From: Ferrithrix thermotolerans DSM 19514
GTDB taxonomy: Bacteria > Actinomycetota > Acidimicrobiia > Acidimicrobiales > CAIXPF01
Length of the DNA stretch: 64,000 bases
Assembly: GCA_945906305.1 (NCBI GenBank)
Contig: CAMDQT010000001.1
Coordinates: forward strand, 1-64,000
Direction of reading: 5' to 3'
Both the position numbers and the translations under genes were made by a program. Under the pieces are notes generated by a model, which was not told the DNA's origin, made no database searches, and saw nothing but the letters and a program-made list of their open reading frames with translations. Below are positions 33,522 to 41,178 of the stretch, one piece after another (the stretch's first letter is position 1; every line of letters begins with the position of its first letter).

Positions 33522-35288
33522 GTGCGACTGCTGTCCTTCCGAGTTGGTCCCTACAAGAACATCCTCGATACGGGCCAGGTCAATGCCGAGCCGGACATCA
33601 CGGTGCTCGTCGGTAAGAACGAGTCCGGGAAGACCACCATCTTGCGTGCGCTAGAGGCGCGTGCGCCTGCACGAGGTCAGCGGGCGATCGCTCGCCACGA
33701 CTACCCGAGGTGGCGCCAGAAGCGGGATGAGCGAAGCGGTGAGTTCGAATCCGCGACGCCAGTCGACGTCACGTTTGCGTTCGAGGATGCCGACCAAGTG
33801 GCATTCGATGACACCTTCGGTCCGGGCGTGGTCAAGGCGGAGTCCGTGACGGTGGGCCGCCGATACGACAGCGGCGGTAGAACCTGGTCGGCGATCGGGC
33901 ACGATGCCCAAGCTGCGTTGGCTGACGCCATTGGTACCGACCTGGCCGTAGCACTGGCACCGACGCTCGCGGACCTACGGGCCCGACTCACGACTGACGC
34001 GGCAGTCGTGGACGCGAACGGCGAGGCGGCACCAGTGGCGGTTGCTTTGAAACACGCGCTGGAACGTCTCACGGCGCGATTCGGTGACCACGGGACCGTC
34101 GCGGACGCCATCCGGGCCTTCGCCGCCGACCGAATGCCTCGATTCTTCTACTTCGACGACCATGCGATGCTCCCGGGGACAACGGCGATCGAGCCCATCG
34201 TTGCTGCCCTTCGCGACGGCACGGCAGACGGGCTCGATGATGAACAACGCACGGCGCTGGCACTACTCCAGATGGGCTACGCCGACGACGAACTCGTGGC
34301 CGATGACTACGTGGCCCGCAAGGCTGAGCTCCAGGCCGTAGCGGGCGATCTCACGGACCGGGTCCTCGAGTACTGGCGCCAGAACCCGTACCTCCGCCTC
34401 ATCGTGGACGTGAACATGATCGAGGAGGCTGTTCCCGATGGTCAGCGAATCGTTCGCAGAGAGCTGAGACTCAACGTCGAGGACACTCGTACCCGGTTCG
34501 AGGATTCCCTCGACGATCGATCGTCGGGCTTCCGCTGGTTCCTCTCGTTCGTCGCCGCTTTCGACGAGTTCGAGTCAGACCGAGGTGTGATTGTCCTTCT
34601 CGACGAACCAGGTCTCAGCCTGCACGCACGCGCACAGGCGGACTTTCTGCGCTTCATCGAGGAGCGCGTTTCCGACCGCCACCAGGTGGTCTTCACGACA
34701 CACTCGCCGTTCATGGCCGACCTGGCACATCTGGAGCGTGTGCGCGTCGTCGAGTACTCGGACCCAGAGGTAGGCGCAACCGTGAGTGAGGCGGGCGGGG
34801 GGTCCAAGGACCCCGACACCCTGTTCCCGCTCCAGGCGGCGCTCGGCCACGACATTGCCCAGAACCTGTTCGTCGGTCCCGACAACCTCGTTGTCGAGGG
34901 CCTTTCGGACTTCACCTACCTCACCGTGATGTCGGACCACCTCAGCGGGCTTGATCGAAGCGGTTTGGACGAACGCTGGCGGGTGCTCCCTGCGGGTGGC
35001 GCCACGAACATCCCTACGTTCGTGTCCCTCGTGGGCCCGAGCCTCGAGGTGACCGTGCTGGTCGATGGTCGGGAGGCCTCCTCTCAGAAGATCCGCAAGA
35101 TGATCGAGGCAGGGCTCCTGGACTACAAGCGACTCGTCACACCGGACGCCGTCACAGGGAGAAGGTCATCGGACATCGACGTCTTCGCCGAGGGTGACTA
35201 CCTGGCGATTTACAACCTGGCGAACAGCACCACGCTGTCAGTCGACGACCTGGAAGGCGACGATGCCATCACCAGCCGCATCGGGTGA
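33522..35288 (+). CDS. OLD-family ATPase with TOPRIM nuclease domain
   Basis: 588 residues from GTG 33522, chosen because AAGGAG ends 6 bases upstream; the in-frame ATG 33516 abuts that site. N-terminal ABC-like ATPase: Walker A GKNESGKT (31-38), FFYFDDHAML, Walker B VIVLLDEPGLSL (Asp361-Glu362), TTHSPFMAD. C-terminal TOPRIM: LVVEGLSDFTYL (Glu459, Asp463) and TVLVDGREA (Asp515). OLD proteins are defence nucleases, e.g. in Gabija and retron/AriA-type systems. The TGA stop is followed in the same frame by 49 more codons with coding character (RPARYLLHHRDEVLVGLSPE) to TGA 35436, so the C-terminus may have been cut by a nonsense change. Confidence 0.88.
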   Translation: MRLLSFRVGPYKNILDTGQVNAEPDITVLVGKNESGKTTILRALEARAPARGQRAIARHDYPRWRQKRDERSGEFESATPVDVTFAFEDADQVAFDDTFGPGVVKAESVTVGRRYDSGGRTWSAIGHDAQAALADAIGTDLAVALAPTLADLRARLTTDAAVVDANGEAAPVAVALKHALERLTARFGDHGTVADAIRAFAADRMPRFFYFDDHAMLPGTTAIEPIVAALRDGTADGLDDEQRTALALLQMGYADDELVADDYVARKAELQAVAGDLTDRVLEYWRQNPYLRLIVDVNMIEEAVPDGQRIVRRELRLNVEDTRTRFEDSLDDRSSGFRWFLSFVAAFDEFESDRGVIVLLDEPGLSLHARAQADFLRFIEERVSDRHQVVFTTHSPFMADLAHLERVRVVEYSDPEVGATVSEAGGGSKDPDTLFPLQAALGHDIAQNLFVGPDNLVVEGLSDFTYLTVMSDHLSGLDRSGLDERWRVLPAGGATNIPTFVSLVGPSLEVTVLVDGREASSQKIRKMIEAGLLDYKRLVTPDAVTGRRSSDIDVFAEGDYLAIYNLANSTTLSVDDLEGDDAITSRIG

Positions 35289-35656
35289 GCATCCGCAGAC
35301 TCAGATCACAACCGACCGGCGCGCTACCTCCTTCATCATCGCGACGAGGTACTCGTCGGCCTGTCCCCGGAGACTCTCGATCGGTTCGAGGCGCTCTTCA
35401 AGGTGATCAACCGGTCCTGGTCGCGTGGACGGCGATGACGCACGATCTGCTCGTCGCCCAGACCCTTTAGAACTCACGTTCCGCAGAGCGCTCGGGGCCC
35501 AGCGCCTCCTCCGACAGATGGACTGCCGCAGTGCGGCCTTCGGAAGGATCTCCAATGACGCTCGTCCCGCCCAGTGCCAGCGGTCGCCGGCCCCACGGCT
35601 CGTTGATCGCCGGCCAATCGCCGGCCGGCCTCGCTCACCTCGCTACGTTTGACCCC
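35289..35656. other. intergenic stretch between the OLD and methylase genes
   Basis: The first 150 bases continue the nuclease frame after its TGA (see that entry). From 35439 to 35656 no gene, repeat or clear promoter is visible; ribosome-binding sites for the methylase are weak. Confidence 0.4.
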
Positions 35657-37168
35657 ATGACATCGGACGTGATCGTCGACATCGAGGAACGCCGCCAGCG
35701 AACTGGCAATGCGCTCGACCCGGTGAGGCGCTCGGAGCTGGGCCAATTCTTTACCCCCTCAGAGGTCGCCGCCTTCATCGCTGGCATGCTCGACGTGACC
35801 GATCGGCCGGCTCGACTCCTCGACCCTGGCGCCGGGGTTGGGTCGCTGACCGCCGCGGTGGTGGCTCGATGGCAGCAAAACGGGGGTGGACCTCTTGCCG
35901 TGACAGCGGTCGAGGCAGATCCCAGGCTCCAGGAGCCCCTAGGGCAGACGATCGCTGACCTGGGCCAGGTCCACCAGCTGACAGGGACCGTTGTCGAGGG
36001 CGACTTCATCGAGTGGGCCGCGGGGCATGTTTCCGGCTTCGGGGTGATGGACGCTCCGAAGTTCGACCTCGTGGTCATGAACCCGCCTTACCGGAAAATC
36101 CACACGGGATCGACCGAGCGCAGGACCCTCGCCGCTGCCGGAATCGAGGTCCCCAACCTGTACGCCGGGTTCGTCGCGCTGGCGGCAGAGTTGCTTGACG
36201 ACCAAGGCCAGATCGTCGCGATCATCCCGCGCAGCTTCACGAACGGGCCGTACTTCCAGCGCTTCCGGAAGCTCCTGTTGGATCGCATTGGCCTACAACA
36301 GATCCATGTCCTGGATTCGCGAGATGTCGCGTTCGCCGATAGCGCAGTACTCCAAGAGAACGTGATCATCCGCGGCGTCCGCGGCGAGCGTCCGACGGCG
36401 GTCTTCGTGTCCTCGAGCCGTTCGGTGTCCGAGCCAGTGACGGTCCGGAAGGTTCCTTACGTGGAGGTGGTCCGCCCCGACGACCCCGAGGCCTTCATCC
36501 ACATCACGCTCGATGAGGCCTCGGCTGAGTTCGCTCGACAGGTGCTTGAGTTGCCATGCCGACTCCCGACGCTCGACCTCAGCGTTTCGACGGGTCCGGT
36601 CGTCGACTTCCGTGCGAAGGAGCATCTGCGACAGGTTCCAGGCAGCGACACCGTCCCTCTAATTTTCCCAGCGCACCTTCGTCACGGCAGTGTCGTGTGG
36701 CCGCAGCCGAACGGCAAGAAGCCGAACGCGTTGGTGAGGTGCGAAGAGACCGAGCGCAGCCTGATGCCGTCGGGTACCTATGTGGTGGTGAAGCGGTTCA
36801 GCTCGAAGGAGGAACGTCGCCGGATCACGGCGACAGTGGTCTCGTCTGCCGATCTCCCGGGCGAGAAGTTCGCCTTCGAGAATCACCTCAACGTCTTCCA
36901 CCGATCGGGCGGAGGGCTGCCCGGTCGCCTGGCCGACGGCCTGGCCGCGTTCCTGAACACGACGACTGTTGACCAGTTCTTCCGTCAGTTCAACGGCCAC
37001 ACGCAGGTGAACGCCACCGACCTCCGCAACCTCCGGTACCCATCGGTCGAGGATCTGGAGGCGCTTGGGGACGTGGCCACCTTTGACCTGGAGCAGGAGA
37101 AGCTCGATGAGATCGCGGCCGATCTTCTCCCGACGTTCGCATCGGTTCCGATCGCCAAGTCCGCCTGA
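35657..37168 (+). CDS. N6-adenine DNA methyltransferase (Eco57I/PstI-like class)
   Basis: 503 residues from ATG 35657; the upstream open frame to 35531 looks non-coding. Layout: LGQFFTPSEVAAFIAGML (28-45), AdoMet motif LLDPGAGVGSL (54-64), VVMNPPYRKIHTG with NPPY at 142-145, and a C-terminal target-recognition region ending FRQFNGHTQVNATDLRNLRYPS. Modifies adenine at a specific site, normally protecting it from a partner endonuclease, which could be the convergent gene at 37261-38523. Confidence 0.9.
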   Translation: MTSDVIVDIEERRQRTGNALDPVRRSELGQFFTPSEVAAFIAGMLDVTDRPARLLDPGAGVGSLTAAVVARWQQNGGGPLAVTAVEADPRLQEPLGQTIADLGQVHQLTGTVVEGDFIEWAAGHVSGFGVMDAPKFDLVVMNPPYRKIHTGSTERRTLAAAGIEVPNLYAGFVALAAELLDDQGQIVAIIPRSFTNGPYFQRFRKLLLDRIGLQQIHVLDSRDVAFADSAVLQENVIIRGVRGERPTAVFVSSSRSVSEPVTVRKVPYVEVVRPDDPEAFIHITLDEASAEFARQVLELPCRLPTLDLSVSTGPVVDFRAKEHLRQVPGSDTVPLIFPAHLRHGSVVWPQPNGKKPNALVRCEETERSLMPSGTYVVVKRFSSKEERRRITATVVSSADLPGEKFAFENHLNVFHRSGGGLPGRLADGLAAFLNTTTVDQFFRQFNGHTQVNATDLRNLRYPSVEDLEALGDVATFDLEQEKLDEIAADLLPTFASVPIAKSA

Positions 37169-37260
37169 CGATCCGAACCTACGAGTCCGCCGAATCTGGC
37201 CGGTTCCGGCTCAACCCGCTGGAACTGAGGTCGAGGGATCGAGGCGAACGGTTGCTTCGG

Positions 37261-38523
37261 TCAGTACAGGCGCGGCAGTCCTTCGTTGGCAATGCGCTCC
37301 TTCAGCCGTGCTGGCCCACCGTCGCGGAGGTGTTCGATCAGCTCTGGGACCGTTCTGAACATCGCAGTATTGAAGTATGCGGCGATCTTGGTCTCCCGCG
37401 GGCGAGTCCGGGACTCGATGAAGTACTCGTTCATGGCGAACAAATCCGTCCACCAAAAGGCGACCGGTGCGAACCGAACTGTGGGCGGCGCAGCCCTGTC
37501 GATGAGCTGGGCGTGGAAGAGGTAGACTGGGACGGCATCCCGTTCGGCAACGGTTGTGATGTCGTCGCAGTCGCCCTGGTCGAGCTGAAACGTTCCCATC
37601 TTGGCGCCGATGGCGTCGCCAGTGATGTAGCTCTTCCCCGTCTTGAGTTCGATGGCGAACAGAAGCTCACCGGTGTCGATGTCCACGCCCTCGAAGTCAG
37701 CGGAAGCAACCTTGGCGGCGATTGTCGCAGCGTTCCTGCGGACCAGCCGTGGTTCATCCACCTCGCGCAGCTCGATTGCAGGGACATGGGGGGCAATAGT
37801 CTCGGCCCACGTGTCCACGATGAAACGCGAGGACGCGATGCTCCGGCCGAGCGAGCGAAGGACTCGGTCGCACCATGTGCACAGGAGCCATTGCCGAATA
37901 CGGATCTCGAGGATGAGGTTGCAGTGTGAGCAATGACCCACGTGCGGCGAGCCAACGAAGATCGGCTGCTCACCACCGAAGGAATCGGCGGTGAAGGAGT
38001 TGGAGCATTCCTCGCAGAGAAAGTGAGTGCACAGCGTCACGTCCCACTGCGCTGCACCGTGGCGAGCGCACTCATATGGGGCCCACGGGTCGACGGCGAG
38101 GAAGAGCCCGCGGTCACCGAGCGCATCGAGCAGCGCTCGGAGCGACCCTGGCCCGACACCTGGCAGTGCGAGTAGCTCCCGCTCGTTTTGACCCAGGAGA
38201 GCCTCGAGCGTGGTCAGCCCATTGGCATCGAGGATCCTTGCGAGCCTCCCAGGGAGGGCAAGATCGGCGATTGTCGTCCCTTTGAGCGTCATGGCGGCGA
38301 AGTCTGTCAGATGGATGACCAAGCAGTCCGGAGCCGGTGGCCACCAGGACGCGTCCTTCGAACTCAATCGAAACTTGATTTTCGAGAACCCGGCCGAGCC
38401 CGAACTCAAGGTCGAGCCCGACAACGACCATGGATCCTGGACCTCAGTCGAATCGACCTCGTGCAGAGAGAGCAGTGACGCCGCCAGGTCCGCGCCACAC
38501 CCACTCCTTCTCATGGTCCACAC
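37261..38523 (-). CDS. HhH / zinc-ribbon / PD-(D/E)XK protein, candidate restriction endonuclease
   Basis: 420 residues from ATG 38523; ATG 38292 would start at the hairpin domain and cannot be excluded. Residues ~80-140 resemble an RNA polymerase alpha-CTD-like helix-hairpin-helix module (ILDANGLTTLEALLG, LLALPGVGPGSLRALLDAL). Residues 150-220 carry CEEC (170-173), CSHC (198-201), CTWC (215-218) plus Cys152 and Cys165, probably two zinc ribbons. Residues ~275-310 give a PD-(D/E)XK core: FEGVDIDTGEL with Asp281 and FAIELKTGK with Glu292-X-Lys294. No known restriction family was recognised. Confidence 0.7.
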   Translation of the reverse strand: MWTMRRSGCGADLAASLLSLHEVDSTEVQDPWSLSGSTLSSGSAGFSKIKFRLSSKDASWWPPAPDCLVIHLTDFAAMTLKGTTIADLALPGRLARILDANGLTTLEALLGQNERELLALPGVGPGSLRALLDALGDRGLFLAVDPWAPYECARHGAAQWDVTLCTHFLCEECSNSFTADSFGGEQPIFVGSPHVGHCSHCNLILEIRIRQWLLCTWCDRVLRSLGRSIASSRFIVDTWAETIAPHVPAIELREVDEPRLVRRNAATIAAKVASADFEGVDIDTGELLFAIELKTGKSYITGDAIGAKMGTFQLDQGDCDDITTVAERDAVPVYLFHAQLIDRAAPPTVRFAPVAFWWTDLFAMNEYFIESRTRPRETKIAAYFNTAMFRTVPELIEHLRDGGPARLKERIANEGLPRLY

Positions 38524-38547
38524 AGGTGCACCGGATGGTGCCGTGCC

Positions 38548-38739
38548 GTGTCCCGGTCGGTGGTGACCTACATCGGGACGCTTGTCCCGGTCCCGGGACG
38601 GCCGTCACAGTGCCAAGTGGTGAACGACCTCTACGAGAACGAGCAGAATCGTCGGCTCGAAGGAGGAGGCATTGCCATCAGGGAGTCGCCTCTGCGGCCT
38701 GATCCCCAGATGAACGACTCCTACTTTATGGAGGAATGA
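38548..38739 (+). CDS. possible small protein
   Basis: 63 codons from GTG 38548 (GTG 38563 also possible): VTYIGTLVPVPGRP, NDLYENEQNRRLEGGG, NDSYFMEE. Composition is protein-like and the codons follow the local pattern, but no family or ribosome-binding site supports it. Converges with the recombinase remnant. Confidence 0.35.
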   Translation: MSRSVVTYIGTLVPVPGRPSQCQVVNDLYENEQNRRLEGGGIAIRESPLRPDPQMNDSYFMEE

Positions 38740-38745
38740 ACTGCC

Positions 38746-39603
38746 TCACGCCCGGAGCTGCACGCCGACGCGTGTGGGGTCGAAGGCCCTGCGACGCGAT
38801 GTCGCAGAGCGAACCGTGAGTGTGGCGACCAAGGCCTCGACAAGGCGTCGCTGGAAGTCGATGCCGGACTTGTCCCAGGTGGTGACGAGCTCCTCGAAGC
38901 TCGATGGCATCGTCGGCACCTCTCCCGCTCGGCTATCGCTTCATTGCTCGCTGGCAGTCTTGATCTGGTCGTCGAGCCTGGCCTGCGGGGTTCGGAACGT
39001 CGCACAGTCGATGTCGCCCTCGGTGTACAGGTCGACGAGGCGCTCCCGGCGCACATGGAGATCGGCGAGCGCATCCGACATCGCCCCTGGCGCTGCCGCA
39101 GGTGTCAGCTCCGCCATCGCCGCCCGCGTCACCGGGTCGGCGAGCATCCCGCAGATGAGATCCCGCACGTAGTTCTCTAGCCCGTTGGTCTGGATGCGGA
39201 TACCGCCGCAGCCGCCCATGCCCGGGCCCTTGCGGCAGGCGTACGACCTGCCGCCGTTCTCCCGAGCGAGCGACCGCAGCGGTCCTCCGCACTTGCCGCA
39301 GACGAGGAACCCGACGAGGGGATAGGTCCGCCCCTGCCTCGGCTTCGACTTCCGAGGAGCGAGAGCAGCGACGAGAGCGTCGTGGCGGTCCTCGTCGACG
39401 ATCCGTTTCCACTGGCCCTCACCGACGACCGTGCCCCGGTGCGTGCGGAAGCCGGCGATGCGCGGCGACGAGAGGATCGACGTCAGGGTCTGGACCGTCC
39501 ACGACTTGCCGGTCACCGTCGGTACGCCACCCTTGTTCCAGCGGGTGCAGATGCTCCACACCGACTCGCCGGCGAGCACCCGGTCAGCCTGATCACGGAG
39601 CGT
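38746..39603 (-). pseudogene. large serine recombinase remnant: no catalytic domain, internal stop
   Basis: Read from the right-hand hyuB junction, the frame encodes DQADRVLAGESVWSICTRWN, SWTVQTLTSILSSPRIAGF (recombinase domain) and a zinc-ribbon LVCGKCGGPLRSL...CRKGPGMGGCGG, then a coiled C-terminus. The N-terminal resolvase domain with the serine nucleophile is absent. A TGA at 38943-38941 interrupts the same frame, which resumes with PSSFEELVTTWDKSG and FQRRLVEALVATLTV and stops at 38746. The intact parent would have been an integrase for the island or an earlier element. Confidence 0.75.
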
Positions 39604-39792
39604 CGGGTGAGCCAGCCCTGGGGGCTCGCCGGTGGCGCGCCGGGGGCGGTGGGGGAGAACTGGCTGCTGCCCGGCGGTGACGAAAGCCGGGCGGAACGCT
39701 TGGCCGACAAGTGCACCATCGACTTGCGCGCCGGTGATGTGCTGCGGATGCTCACCCCTGGCGGCGGTGGTTGGGGCTCGCCCGACGCCTGA
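39583..39792 (+). pseudogene. detached 3' end of hyuB
   Basis: Encodes VSLITERRVSQPWGLAGG, GENWLLPGGDESRAERLADK and LTPGGGGWG to the stop at 39790-39792: the C-terminus of the HyuB family, with no N-terminal part in frame. It has no frameshift at DKCTI, unlike the left copy. It is either the original end of the gene displaced by the island or a second gene's remnant. Confidence 0.75.
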
Positions 39793-39853
39793 TCCGTCCG
39801 CACCACCGAGACTTTGGTGGCGCGCTGAGATGCCCTGGGGGTCATGGCGCCGA

Positions 39854-40768
39854 TCAGTTCCCAACCGCGGCGGGGCTGTGGAGAACGGCCTGCAATGCCG
39901 AAGCGAGGTCGGGGTGGTGGAATTGGTAGCCCGCGTCGAGCAGAGCCTGGGGCATGACCCGGGCCGACGTGAACAGCAACGCGTCGGCCAGCTCCGCGCC
40001 CAGTAGCAGCTTCGGCCCAAAGGACGGCACCGGCAGCCGCGTGGGGCGACGCAGTGCCCGACCGAGCGCCTGGGTGAACTCGGCGTTGGTGACCGGAGCC
40101 GGGGCGGTGAGGTTGACGGCGCCGGAGAGCGGGTGGTGCAGGAGGAACTCGATGGCGCTGATCTCGTCGGCGAGGGAGATCCAACTCCAATAAGCCCGAC
40201 CGTGGCCCATTTTCCCTCCCAGTCCGAGCCGGAAAAGCGGCAGCATCTTGCCCAGAGCACCGCCGCCACGGGCGAGTACCACCCCGGTGCGCAGATGGGC
40301 CACGCGTGCGCCTGCCTCGCTCGCTGCGGCGGTGGCGGCCTCCCATTGCTGGCAGATGTCGGCCAGTCCCCCGCGGCCCGCAGCAGAGGACTCGGTGAGG
40401 ACCCGGTCGTTTTGCTCCCCGTAGATGCCCACGGCGGAAGCGGACAGCAACACGGCGGGTTTGCGGTCGAGTTGCGCGATGGTGGTGGCCAGCAGCGACG
40501 TGCTGGCCACCCGGCTATCGAGCAGTTCAAGCTTGTAGGCATCGGTCCAACGGTGGGCACCGATGGGGGCGCCCGAGAGGTTCACCACGGCGTCGGTGCC
40601 CTCCAGCGCGCTGGGGTCGAGGGTGCCACGAGTAGGGTCCCAGAAGATCTCACCGGGCCCGTTGCCAACTCGGCGGACCAGCCGCGACACCTCATGGCCG
40701 GACCGCCTGAGTGACTCGCACAAGGCCGTACCGATCAGACCGCTGGCTCCACTAACGGCAACGTGCAT
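39854..40768 (-). CDS. TIGR01777-family epimerase-like oxidoreductase
   Basis: 304 residues from ATG 40768. Extended SDR: VAVSGASGLIGTALCESL (NADP-binding glycine motif), VVNLSGAPIG, LLSASAVGIYG, GGALGKMLPLFRLGLGG, WSWISLADE, and a C-terminal domain of unknown function (VPSFGPKLLLGAELADALL). Members include a cell-division-associated protein in chloroplasts and bacteria; true reaction not known. Marks the return to chromosomal backbone after the island. Confidence 0.88.
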   Translation of the reverse strand: MHVAVSGASGLIGTALCESLRRSGHEVSRLVRRVGNGPGEIFWDPTRGTLDPSALEGTDAVVNLSGAPIGAHRWTDAYKLELLDSRVASTSLLATTIAQLDRKPAVLLSASAVGIYGEQNDRVLTESSAAGRGGLADICQQWEAATAAASEAGARVAHLRTGVVLARGGGALGKMLPLFRLGLGGKMGHGRAYWSWISLADEISAIEFLLHHPLSGAVNLTAPAPVTNAEFTQALGRALRRPTRLPVPSFGPKLLLGAELADALLFTSARVMPQALLDAGYQFHHPDLASALQAVLHSPAAVGN

Positions 40769-40991
40769 CGTTTCTCCGGGAGGTTCGGGCGACGGCTCCA
40801 ACCTGGGTGGCAAAGTCCGCTCGTCTGCAGTGAGTCAAGCGCCGTGGCGGTCAGGTCATTCCCGCTCGGGGAGAAAGTGGCGTGACCCTCGCCGAACGAG
40901 ACGGCTACTACCATGAGGGGTTCAACGAGCCGGTGCTGACGCTTCGCGTTGGCTGCAATGAGCAACGGTTGACGACGATTGGATCGCATTG

Positions 40992-41081
40992 GTGAGCACC
41001 CGCATGTTGTTGGTGGTGTCCCTTGCGCTTGGATTGGCCATCCTCGTCGCTTTCGCCTTGCAGATGCTGCTGGCAGGATGA
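40992..41081 (+). CDS. 29-residue membrane peptide
   Basis: GTG 40992 to TGA 41079-41081: STRMLLVVSLALGLAILV and further hydrophobic residues, a single transmembrane helix. It precedes the lipoamide dehydrogenase gene by ~100 bases on the same strand. Supported only by its clean hydrophobic composition. Confidence 0.4.
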   Translation: MSTRMLLVVSLALGLAILVAFALQMLLAG

Positions 41082-41178
41082 AGCCCACGGACCGGCGCCT
41101 TTACTTCGGTGGCAGGGCGCGGCGAGTCGGACACGGTCGGTAGCATGCCCCCCGGGACCGAATGGAAGTGGTGATCGA

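Larger units (their letters stand above)
31906..39596. mobile_element. accessory island inside hyuB, with a second hyuB 3' end at its far side
   Basis: Both ends contain CTGATCAC (31906-31913 and 39589-39596) followed by about 200 bases coding for the same hyuB C-terminus, roughly four-fifths identical by eye. Between them are a regulator-peptidase pair, an OLD nuclease, a methylase, a nuclease candidate and a recombinase remnant, none related to the host metabolic genes. The right end cuts the recombinase at the hyuB junction. Boundaries are inferred from the repeats only. Confidence 0.65.

Noticed and set aside
38941-40560. 539-codon minus-strand frame taken as an intact serine recombinase
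   Set aside because: Only the part below ~39603 has recombinase features. The upper part lies over the hyuB remnant and the TIGR01777 gene in other frames and has no resolvase catalytic domain.
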